From contig JAEXXY010000150.1 in the NCBI GenBank assembly GCA_023451855.1, forward strand, positions 1-5,155: a stretch of DNA of 5,155 nucleotides, in the 5' to 3' direction. The notes beneath the pieces were generated by a model that was not told where the DNA came from, did no database searches, and worked only from the letters and a program-made list of their open reading frames with translations. The stretch comes from Actinomycetes bacterium. GTDB lineage: Bacteria > Actinomycetota > Actinomycetes > Actinomycetales > Dermatophilaceae. This document shows positions 1-5,155 of this stretch, one piece after another. A program made the translations under genes and the position numbers. Each line of letters starts with the position of its first letter. Within the stretch, counting starts at the first letter, position 1.

Positions 1-375
1 CTCGAGCGCCGCTCGAGCCAGTGCGAGCTCGGTGACGTCGCGGGCCGCGTCGACCGGGCCGATGTCCGGGTGGTCCGGCTCGCCGAACCAGTGGCCGGCG
101 ATGTCGCCGCCGCCGGTGAGCACCAGCGCGTCGACCGACGCCACGACGCGTCGGGCCGTCGCGGCGTCGAGGTCGCCGCGGGCGGGGACGAGCAGCGCCA
201 CGGCACCGACGCGTGCGAGCGCGTCGACGTAGCGGCTGCTCGCAAGTCGCACCGAGGACGGCTCGTGCTCCCCCGGGCGCACGACGTGCTCCTCGTGGGC
301 GGACACCGCGACGACCGGGAGCGCGGGAGCGGCGCCCCCGGCCGTCGCGGAGACGAAGGGCGCGTGCTCAGCCAC
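1..375 (-). CDS. Second gamma-glutamyl hydrolase-like protein (class I glutamine amidotransferase / peptidase C26), N-terminal part, cut by window edge
   Basis: The 125 visible codons start at a GTG (375-373) and run open to the window edge. Residues from about 20 match the start of the PuuD-type hydrolase encoded just upstream: a first beta strand (PVVAVSAH), a YVDALARVGAVALLVP block (49-64), a LVLTGGGDIAG turn (84-94), and the family RDxxE motif (R112, D113, E116). By hand count it shares about 30 of 74 residues with its neighbour over an ungapped stretch (49-122), so the two are diverged tandem paralogues. The nucleophile Cys and the His-Glu pair would lie beyond the edge, so activity cannot be judged. 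It differs from the neighbour in a longer N-terminus (about 12 extra residues) and in having Gly94 where the family usually has Pro after GGxDv. The GTG overlaps the stop of the preceding gene by 8 bases and has an AGGGCAGG ribosome site, suggesting translational coupling. Predicted role: cytoplasmic hydrolysis of a gamma-glutamyl amide; substrate unknown. Confidence 0.85.
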   Translation of the reverse strand, partial: MAEHAPFVSATAGGAAPALPVVAVSAHEEHVVRPGEHEPSSVRLASSRYVDALARVGAVALLVPARGDLDAATARRVVASVDALVLTGGGDIAGHWFGEPDHPDIGPVDAARDVTELALARAALE

Positions 376-1114
376 GCGTCGACCTGCCCTCGGCACGCAA
401 CCGGGCCGCGGCGACGAGCGCCTCGAACAGCCGTGGGTCCTCACCCTCCTCGGGGTGCCACTGGACTGCGAGACGGAAGGAGCCGGACGGGTCCTCCATC
501 GCCTCGAGGGTGCCGTCGTCGGCCCAGGCCGACGCGACGTAGCCCGGGTGGCTGAGGACCGACTGGTGGTGGTAGCTCGGCACGTCGACCGATGCCCCGA
601 GCACCTCCGCGACGCGGGTGCCGGCCACGGTGTGCACCGGGTGACGTCCGTACGTCGCGGGGCCCGGCGAGTGGTCGTCGTGCCCGACGCGCTCGGGCGT
701 GTGCTGCTCGAGCCGCCCGCCTGCGGCCACCGCCATCACCTGCATGCCGCGGCAGATGCCGAGGAGCGGCAGGTCGAGCTCGCCCGTGGCGCGGGCCAGG
801 GCCACCTCGGTGGCGTCGCGGTCCGGGCGCGAGGCCTGCACCGTCGGGTGCCGTTCGGCGTCGTACAGCTCGGGCGCGACGTCGGCACCACCCGCGATGA
901 CGAGACCGTCGAGCCGCCCGAGGACCTCGCGCACGAGGTCCTCGGAGCCGTCCAGCCGAGGCGGGACGAGCAGGGCGATCCCACCGGCCTCCTCGACCTT
1001 GCGCACGTAGCTGTGCGGCACGAGGGCCGAGGGCACATCGGCCCAGTCGCCGCGCGTCGCGGGCTCGACGTAGGCGGTGATGCCGATGATCGGGCGAACC
1101 GAGCTGTCGGACAA
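368..1114 (-). CDS. Gamma-glutamyl-amide hydrolase (PuuD-like class I glutamine amidotransferase, peptidase C26)
   Basis: A 248-residue cytoplasmic enzyme of usual length for PuuD-type hydrolases, which cleave a gamma-glutamyl amide to glutamate plus the free amino compound. Visible features: first strand RPIIGITAY (7-15), GGADVAP (75-81), RDxxE (R99, D100, E103), nucleophile elbow GICRGMQ with Cys121, the family block SYHHQSV (180-186), and QWHPE with His220 and Glu222 completing the triad. The frame is open further upstream to a TTG at 1138, but I place the start at TTG 1114: AGGAGG sits 4 bases before it, and the extra eight residues of the longer form are that ribosome site translated. 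It begins 27 bases after the dehydrogenase gene and its TGA overlaps the next hydrolase gene by 8 bases, so it is an operon member. By context it removes the glutamyl cap at the end of the pathway. The specific product (GABA, glycine or another amino acid) cannot be read from the sequence. Confidence 0.9.
   Translation of the reverse strand: MSDSSVRPIIGITAYVEPATRGDWADVPSALVPHSYVRKVEEAGGIALLVPPRLDGSEDLVREVLGRLDGLVIAGGADVAPELYDAERHPTVQASRPDRDATEVALARATGELDLPLLGICRGMQVMAVAAGGRLEQHTPERVGHDDHSPGPATYGRHPVHTVAGTRVAEVLGASVDVPSYHHQSVLSHPGYVASAWADDGTLEAMEDPSGSFRLAVQWHPEEGEDPRLFEALVAAARLRAEGRSTRG
383..390 (-). promoter_or_regulatory. Ribosome binding site for the second hydrolase
   Basis: AGGGCAGG on the minus strand ends 7 bases before the GTG at 375. 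It lies inside the end of the preceding coding region and supports GTG 375 as the start, giving the 8-base stop/start overlap typical of coupled genes. Confidence 0.55.
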
Positions 1115-1118
1115 GGCT

Positions 1119-1124
1119 CCTCCT
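1119..1124 (-). promoter_or_regulatory. Strong ribosome binding site deciding a TTG start
   Basis: A consensus AGGAGG on the minus strand lies 4 bases before TTG 1114. It sits inside the longer possible reading frame, which argues that the TTG at 1138 is not the start. The short spacing and the TTG codon may limit initiation despite the strong core. Confidence 0.65.
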
Positions 1125-1141
1125 GGTTGCTGCCGCAAGCG

Positions 1142-1909
1142 TCAGAGCGGGGTGACGTACGCGCCGGAGATGCCGCCGTCGACGAGGAACGTCGAGGCCG
1201 TGATGAAGCTCGACTCGTCGGAGGCGAGGAAGAGCACGGCGTTGGCCATCTCCTCGGGCTCGCCGAACCGGCCCATCGGCACGTGGACGAGCCGGCGCGC
1301 GGCCCGCTCCTCGTCCTTGGCGAAGAGCTCCTGCAGCAGCGGTGTGTTGACCGGTCCCGGGCAGAGTGCGTTGACGCGAACGCCCTCTCGGGCGAACTGC
1401 ACGCCGAGCTCTCTGCTCATCGACAGCACACCGCCCTTGCTCGCGCTGTAGGAGATCTGGCTCGTCGCCGCTCCCATGACTGCCACGAACGAGGCGGTGT
1501 TGATGATCGAGCCCTTCTTCTGCTCGAGCATGTAGGGCAGGGCGGCCTTGCAGCACAGGTAGACCGACGTGAGGTTGACCTCCTGCACCTTGCGCCAGGC
1601 GTCGAGGTCGGTGTCGAGGATCGAGTCGTCCTCGGGCGGGGAGATGCCCGCGTTGTTGAAGGCGATGTCGACCGAGCCGTACACGTCCTTCGCCGTGCGG
1701 AAGAGCGCGTCGACGTCCTCCTTGCTCACGACGTCGGTCCGCACGAATGTGCCGCCCACCTCCTGCGCGATGCGGGGGCCGTTGACCTCGTCGAGATCGC
1801 CGATGACGACCTTCGCGCCCTCCTCGGCGAAGCGCCGCACCGTGGCCAGGCCGATGCCGGAGCACCCGCCCGTGACGATCGCGACCTTGCCGTCGAGCCT
1901 GCCTGCCAT
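1142..1909 (-). CDS. Short-chain dehydrogenase/reductase, probable NAD-dependent alcohol dehydrogenase of the pathway
   Basis: A 255-residue classical SDR with all hallmarks: TGGCSGIG cofactor loop (13-20), Asp38 at the end of the second strand (VVIGDLDE), NNAG (85-88), and the catalytic tetrad Asn112, Ser140, Tyr154, Lys158 (YSASK). The C-terminus has the usual PGPVNTPLL and FLVDGGISGAY segments. Asp38 in that position favours NAD(H) over NADP(H), which suits a catabolic oxidation rather than fatty-acid synthesis, although such proteins are often labelled 3-oxoacyl-ACP reductase. The ATG at 1909 has GAGG 5 bases upstream. The gene follows the aldehyde dehydrogenase after 63 bases and precedes the hydrolase by 27. 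I infer that it oxidises a hydroxyl group on the glutamyl-capped substrate, giving the aldehyde used by the neighbouring dehydrogenase. Family and fold are certain; the substrate is inferred from context only. Confidence 0.9.
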   Translation of the reverse strand: MAGRLDGKVAIVTGGCSGIGLATVRRFAEEGAKVVIGDLDEVNGPRIAQEVGGTFVRTDVVSKEDVDALFRTAKDVYGSVDIAFNNAGISPPEDDSILDTDLDAWRKVQEVNLTSVYLCCKAALPYMLEQKKGSIINTASFVAVMGAATSQISYSASKGGVLSMSRELGVQFAREGVRVNALCPGPVNTPLLQELFAKDEERAARRLVHVPMGRFGEPEEMANAVLFLASDESSFITASTFLVDGGISGAYVTPL

Positions 1910-1972
1910 GAGTCCTCTTTCCTTGCCGTCCGGTGGTTCTCGTCGTGTCCAGTCGTGTGTCGGCTGGTGTGT

Positions 1973-3346
1973 TCAGTCGCTCGAGATGAAGACGTTCTTG
2001 ACCTCGGTGAAGGGTTCGAGCGCGTCCGGGCCGAGCTCGCGACCGATGCCGCTCTGCTTGAACCCGCCGAACGGCGTCCAGTAACGCACGCTGCTGTGGG
2101 AGTTCACCGAGAGGTTGCCCGCCTCGATGCCGCGGGCAACCCGAAGGGCGCGGCCGACGTCGCGCGTCCAGATCGACCCCGAGAGCCCGTAGGCGGTGTC
2201 GTTGGCCTTGGCCACCGCGTCGGCCTCGTCGTCGAACGGCATGACTGCCACGACCGGGCCGAACACCTCCTCCTGCCAGACTCGGTCGCTGGTGGCCCGC
2301 GGCAGCACGACCGTGGGTGCGTACCAGTACCCCGCCCCGTCCGGGGCCTCGCCGCGGAAGGCCACCTCGACGCGGTCGGACGCGTCTTCTACGTAGGAGC
2401 GGACGCGGGCGTGCTGGTCGGCGCTGATGAGTGGCCCCATCTCCGAGGCCTCGTCGCTCGGGTCGGTGACGACGACGCCGCGCACGGCCGTCTCGAAGTG
2501 CTCCATGAACCGGTCGAAGACGCTGCGCTGCACGAGGATCCGGCTGCGGGCGCAGCAGTCCTGGCCCGCGTTGTCGAAGACGCCGTAGGGCGCGCGGGCC
2601 GCGGCGAGCTCGAGGTCGGCGTCGCCGAACACGACGTTCGCGCTCTTGCCGCCGAGCTCGAGCGTGACCCGCTTGAGCTGGTCGGCCGCGCCGCGCATGA
2701 TCCGCTGGCCCACCTCCGTGGAGCCGGTGAAGCAGACCTTGCGCACCAGGGGGTGGGTGACGAACCGCTCCCCCACGACCGAGCCCTTGCCCGGCACGAC
2801 GGTGAAGACGCCCTCGGGCAGGCCTGCCTCCAGGGCGAGCTCGCCGAGCCGCATCGCCGTGAGCGGCGTCAGCTCGGCCGGCTTGAGCACGACGGTGTTG
2901 CCGGCCGCGAGCGCGGGCGCGAACCCCCAGCCGGCGATCGGCATCGGGAAGTTCCACGGCACGATGATCCCGACGACCCCGAGAGGCTCGCGGAAGGTCA
3001 CGTCGATTCCGCCCGCGACCGGGATCTGCTGCCCGAGGTTCCGCTCCGGGGCCCCGGCGTAGTACGCGAGGACGTCACGGACGTTGCCGGCCTCCCAGCG
3101 GGCGTTGCCGATCGTGTGGCCGGCGTTCTCGACCTCGAGCCGCGCCAGCTCCTCCTGGTGCTCGCCGACGAGGTCGGAGAACCGCCGCAGCAGCAGCGCC
3201 CGGTCGCCCGGTGCCACGTCGCGCCACGCCGGGAAGGCCGCGGCGGCGCGCGCGATCGCGGCGTCGGCGTCCTCGAGGGAGGCGAGCTCGACGGAGCGCA
3301 CCACCTGCTCGGTGGCCGGGTTGATGACGTCGTGCGTCTGGGTCAT
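1973..3346 (-). CDS. NAD(P)-dependent aldehyde dehydrogenase (gamma-glutamyl-aminoaldehyde / betaine-aldehyde dehydrogenase-like, PuuC role)
   Basis: A 457-residue ALDH superfamily enzyme with every core motif: IVPWNFP with Asn132 (oxyanion), KPAELTP (155-161, cofactor lysine), FTGSTEVG (206-213), LELGGKSAN with general base Glu230, GQDCCA with nucleophile Cys264, EEVFGPV with Glu360, and a C-terminal PFGGFKQSGIGRELG. It oxidises an aldehyde to an acid in the cytoplasm. It is somewhat shorter at the N-terminus than 480-500 residue relatives, but no in-frame ATG, GTG or TTG lies between the preceding stop and ATG 3346. A GGAG 4 bases before the ATG is the likely ribosome site; a second GGAGG lies 12 bases before it, right at the base of the palindrome. 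In context it would oxidise the glutamyl-capped aminoaldehyde to the gamma-glutamyl amino acid, the substrate for the hydrolase. The exact aldehyde is not deducible from the sequence. Confidence 0.92.
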   Translation of the reverse strand: MTQTHDVINPATEQVVRSVELASLEDADAAIARAAAAFPAWRDVAPGDRALLLRRFSDLVGEHQEELARLEVENAGHTIGNARWEAGNVRDVLAYYAGAPERNLGQQIPVAGGIDVTFREPLGVVGIIVPWNFPMPIAGWGFAPALAAGNTVVLKPAELTPLTAMRLGELALEAGLPEGVFTVVPGKGSVVGERFVTHPLVRKVCFTGSTEVGQRIMRGAADQLKRVTLELGGKSANVVFGDADLELAAARAPYGVFDNAGQDCCARSRILVQRSVFDRFMEHFETAVRGVVVTDPSDEASEMGPLISADQHARVRSYVEDASDRVEVAFRGEAPDGAGYWYAPTVVLPRATSDRVWQEEVFGPVVAVMPFDDEADAVAKANDTAYGLSGSIWTRDVGRALRVARGIEAGNLSVNSHSSVRYWTPFGGFKQSGIGRELGPDALEPFTEVKNVFISSD

Positions 3347-3363
3347 GTCGCTCCAGGTCCTCC

Positions 3364-3413
3364 CGGTTCGAGGTATTCCGCGACTCCCGGGAGTCGCGGA
3401 ATACCTCGAACCG
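3364..3413. repeat. Perfect 50-bp palindrome (two 25-bp arms, no spacer) in the intercistronic gap
   Basis: Every base from 3364 to 3388 pairs with 3413 down to 3389; pairing fails at 3363/3414. The left arm begins CGGTTCGAGGTATTCC and the centre is CTCCCGGGAG. As RNA it would fold into one uninterrupted hairpin with a CCGG tip. It fills about half of the 94-base gap between the ligase stop and the aldehyde dehydrogenase start and ends where that gene's upstream GGGAGG begins. No T-run follows on either strand, so it is not a canonical intrinsic terminator. It could be a U-less actinobacterial terminator or attenuator, an RNA processing or stability hairpin that sets different levels of the flanking genes, or a copy of a dispersed short palindrome. 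Regulator operators are normally much shorter. Confidence 0.95.
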
Positions 3414-3440
3414 CATCGTGGGTGGGTGGGGTTTCGGTGG
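3414..3440 (-). promoter_or_regulatory. C-rich, G-poor leader before the hairpin, possible Rho-loading stretch
   Basis: The transcript between the ligase stop and the palindrome has 15 C, 8 A, 1 T and only 3 G in 27 bases, against a strongly GC-balanced background, and it includes CCCCACCCACCCAC. Unstructured C-over-G RNA after a stop codon resembles part of a Rho utilisation site, but the stretch is shorter than typical sites, so the call is tentative. The opposite strand reads GGGTGGGTGGGG. Confidence 0.3.
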
Positions 3441-4808
3441 TCAGAGGCGCTCGAAGCCGCGGCGCCGCTCCCAGTCGGTGACCGCGGCGTTGAAGGCGGT
3501 GATCTCGACGTCGGCCGCGTTGACGTAGTGCGCGACGACGTCGTCGCCGAACAGCGTTCGAGCCAGCTCCGAGCGGTCCAGCAGGTCGCGCGCCTCCTGC
3601 AACGAGGAGGGCACCCGCTGCTTGCCGGAGGTGTAGGCGTTGCCCTCGAAGGCGTCCTCGAGGGCGAGCTCCTGCTCGATGCCGTGGAGGCCGCCGGCGA
3701 GCATCGCCGCGACGCCGAGGTAGGGGTTCATGTCACCACCCGGCAGGCGGTTCTCGACGCGCATCCCCGCCCCGTGACCGACGACGCGCAGCGAGCAGGT
3801 GCGGTTGTCGTGGCCCCAGGCGACGGCAGTGGGGGCGAAGCTGCCGGGCTGGAACCGCTTGTAGGAGTTGATGTTCGGGGCGTAGAAGTACGTGAAGTCG
3901 CGCATCGTCGCCAGGACTCCGGCGATGAAGTGGTCGAAGACGGCGCTCTGCCCGTGGGAACGGTCCTCGTCGGCGAAGACGATCTCGCCATCGGTGCCAC
4001 GCAGCGACAGGTGCACGTGGCACGAGCTGCCCTCGCGCTCGTCGTACTTGGCCATGAAGGTCAGCGACTGGCCGCGCCGGGCCGCGATCTCCTTGGCCGC
4101 GTTGCGGTAGATGACGTGGTTGTCGCAGGTGCGCACGACCTCGTCGTACAGGAACGCGATCTCGTGCTGGCCGAGGTTGCACTCCCCCTTCGCGCCCTCG
4201 ACGGTCGCGCCCGCCGCGTACATCTCGTTGCGGATCTCGCGCAGCAGCGGCTCGACGCGGTCGCCGCCGAGGATCGAGTAGTCGACGTTGTAGCGGTTGG
4301 CCGGCGTCATGCCCCGGTAGCCGCGGTCCCAGGCCGTGTCGAAGGAGTCCTCGAACACGATGAACTCCAGCTCGGTGCCGCAGAACGCCCGGAAGCCCAT
4401 CCCGGCCGCCTTGTCGACCTGCGCCTTGAGCACCTGCCGGGGTGACTGGCGCACCGGGCCGCTGCCGTCGAGCCAGCTCAGGTCGCACTGGATCGTGGCC
4501 GAGTGTGGCGCCCCCGGCGTGCGGCGAAGCGTCGACAGGTCGAGGTCGAACATCATGTCGCCGTAGCCGCGCTCCCACGAGGAGATGGCGTAGCCGTCGA
4601 CGGTGTTCATGTCGACATCGACGGCGAGCAGGTAGTTGCACCCCTCGGTGCCGGCCTCGAGCACGTGGTCGAGGAAGTAGTGGCCGTGCAGGCGCTTGCC
4701 GGTGAGCCGGCCCTGCATGTCGGTGAAGGCGACGACGACGGTGTCGACCGTGCCCGCCTCGATGTCGGAGCGGAGCTGGTCGAGGGTGAGCGTCGGGGCT
4801 GCTGCCAT
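3441..4808 (-). CDS. Glutamine synthetase-like gamma-glutamyl-amine ligase (PuuA / GlnA3-GlnA4 type)
   Basis: A 455-residue protein of the GS-I fold that would use ATP to join glutamate to an amine through its gamma-carboxyl. Metal and substrate residues are in place: GTELEF (Glu146, Glu148), GAKGECNLGQHEIAF (Glu209, Glu216), SSCHVH (His264), NSYKRF (Arg318), NRTCSLR (Arg336, Arg341), and ENRLPGGDMNPY (Glu352, Arg354). It lacks the FDGSSI element that helps bind ammonium in true glutamine synthetases, and it shows no adenylylation-site loop (NLY). Both absences favour an amine ligase over housekeeping glutamine synthesis. The start at ATG 4808 lies 10 bases after the regulator's TAG; an AGGA that overlaps that stop, 8 bases from the ATG, is the likely ribosome site. 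It is the first catabolic gene of the operon and carries out the first step, capping the amine. Putrescine, ethanolamine or another amine cannot be separated by sequence alone. Confidence 0.9.
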   Translation of the reverse strand: MAAAPTLTLDQLRSDIEAGTVDTVVVAFTDMQGRLTGKRLHGHYFLDHVLEAGTEGCNYLLAVDVDMNTVDGYAISSWERGYGDMMFDLDLSTLRRTPGAPHSATIQCDLSWLDGSGPVRQSPRQVLKAQVDKAAGMGFRAFCGTELEFIVFEDSFDTAWDRGYRGMTPANRYNVDYSILGGDRVEPLLREIRNEMYAAGATVEGAKGECNLGQHEIAFLYDEVVRTCDNHVIYRNAAKEIAARRGQSLTFMAKYDEREGSSCHVHLSLRGTDGEIVFADEDRSHGQSAVFDHFIAGVLATMRDFTYFYAPNINSYKRFQPGSFAPTAVAWGHDNRTCSLRVVGHGAGMRVENRLPGGDMNPYLGVAAMLAGGLHGIEQELALEDAFEGNAYTSGKQRVPSSLQEARDLLDRSELARTLFGDDVVAHYVNAADVEITAFNAAVTDWERRRGFERL

Positions 4809-4816
4809 GTGGGCTG

Positions 4817-4820
4817 TCCT
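4817..4820 (-). promoter_or_regulatory. Ribosome binding site overlapping the regulator stop codon
   Basis: AGGA on the minus strand shares bases with the TAG stop of the regulator gene and lies 8 bases before the ligase ATG. The arrangement suggests that ligase translation is coupled to the regulator and that both sit on one transcript. Confidence 0.45.
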
Positions 4821-5154
4821 ATCCGATGAGGCCGCGCAGAAGGGCGGAGGTGGCGTCGCAGTGCTCCTCCATGACGGCCCGGGCGCGTTCCGGGTCGCCT
4901 CGCAGGATCGCCGCGACGACGTCGTGGTGCTGGCTGTTCGAGTGCTCGATGTTGCGGGTCAGGACGGGGATCGCCGTCAGCATGTCGTGCAGCGCCGCCT
5001 GCGCGCGGGTCACGGCGTCGACGAGCATCGGGGAGCCGGACAGCGTCGCGATCGCCAGGTGCAGACGGGAGTCGGCGACCCGGTGGGCCGCGGCGTCGGG
5101 CGACTCGTCGACGTCGCGCAGGCTGTCGGCCAGCCAGGCGCGCTGGTCGCCGGC
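4819..5154 (-). CDS. FadR-subfamily GntR transcriptional regulator, C-terminal FCD ligand domain, N-terminus beyond window
   Basis: The frame is open from the window edge to a TAG at 4819, giving 111 residues with no start inside that makes sense; an internal ATG at 5028 falls within a conserved helix. The visible part is the all-helical FCD effector domain. It shows the metal-site pattern D-x3-H (DSRLH, Asp28 and His32 of the visible part), HDVVAAI (His77) and EEHCDAT (His98), followed by the usual ending. The winged-helix DNA-binding half must lie off the right edge. Such regulators bind a small carboxylate or amino acid ligand and usually repress the adjacent catabolic operon. It is read in the same direction as, and 10 bases ahead of, the ligase gene, so it probably controls this operon and itself. 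Ligand and operator are unknown, and the promoter is not in the window. Confidence 0.88.
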   Translation of the reverse strand, partial: AGDQRAWLADSLRDVDESPDAAAHRVADSRLHLAIATLSGSPMLVDAVTRAQAALHDMLTAIPVLTRNIEHSNSQHHDVVAAILRGDPERARAVMEEHCDATSALLRGLIG

Positions 5155-5155
5155 G

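Noticed and set aside
1..17. Small inverted repeat CTCGAGCG-C-CGCTCGAG at the window start
   Set aside because: It is short, lies within coding sequence, and is explained by Leu-Glu and Ala-Arg codons in GC-rich DNA.
441..2957. A minus-strand open frame of 838 codons in another phase
   Set aside because: It crosses the aldehyde dehydrogenase, SDR and hydrolase genes out of phase and yields Arg/Gly-rich sequence without motifs; it is a codon-bias shadow.
3420..3440. Possible G-quadruplex on the plus strand (GGGTGGGTGGGG)
   Set aside because: Only three runs of at least three G are present; the next run is GG, so a three-layer quadruplex within this segment is not supported.
3364..3440. Internal promoter for the aldehyde dehydrogenase gene
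   Set aside because: The only AT-rich hexamers (GAATAC, TATTCC) lie inside the palindrome arms and have no matching -35 at the right distance.
455..3481. A plus-strand open frame of about 1000 codons running antisense to several genes
   Set aside because: High-GC coding DNA often leaves a long stop-free antisense frame. It opposes five well-supported enzymes, runs through the palindrome, and its translation is low-complexity Arg/Val/Glu/His-rich with no recognisable domain.

Overview
This window is very GC-rich, and all its genes lie on the minus strand with short spacers and strong codon bias. This points to a high-GC actinobacterium. The protein style would fit a Nocardioides- or Streptomyces-like soil organism, but the genus cannot be fixed from sequence alone. 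The layout looks like one co-directional catabolic operon, cut at both ends by the window. No gene-free stretch exceeds 94 bases.

In transcription order (right to left) it holds: the C-terminal FCD half of a FadR-type GntR regulator (4819-5154, partial); a glutamine synthetase-like gamma-glutamyl-amine ligase (3441-4808); a 94-bp spacer carrying a perfect 50-bp palindrome (3364-3413); an NAD(P)-dependent aldehyde dehydrogenase (1973-3346); a short-chain dehydrogenase with an NAD-type Asp (1142-1909); a class I glutamine amidotransferase-like gamma-glutamyl hydrolase of the PuuD/peptidase C26 type (368-1114); and the N-terminal half of a second, diverged hydrolase of the same family (1-375, partial), which overlaps the first by 8 bases.

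Together the enzymes spell a gamma-glutamylation route for an amine. The ligase caps the amine with glutamate, dehydrogenases oxidise the carbon chain of the capped compound, and the hydrolase releases glutamate and an amino acid. In the classic Puu putrescine pathway the middle step is a flavin amine oxidase (PuuB), and none is visible here. Instead there is an SDR that looks like an alcohol dehydrogenase, paired with an aldehyde dehydrogenase. That set fits an amino alcohol such as ethanolamine (alcohol to aldehyde to acid, then gamma-glutamyl-glycine hydrolysis), resembling the route proposed around Streptomyces GlnA4. This substrate assignment is inference. A PuuB homologue just outside the window would weaken it.

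The least explained items are the 50-bp perfect palindrome between the ligase and aldehyde dehydrogenase genes, preceded by a C-rich, G-poor stretch of transcript, and the tandem pair of unequal hydrolases.
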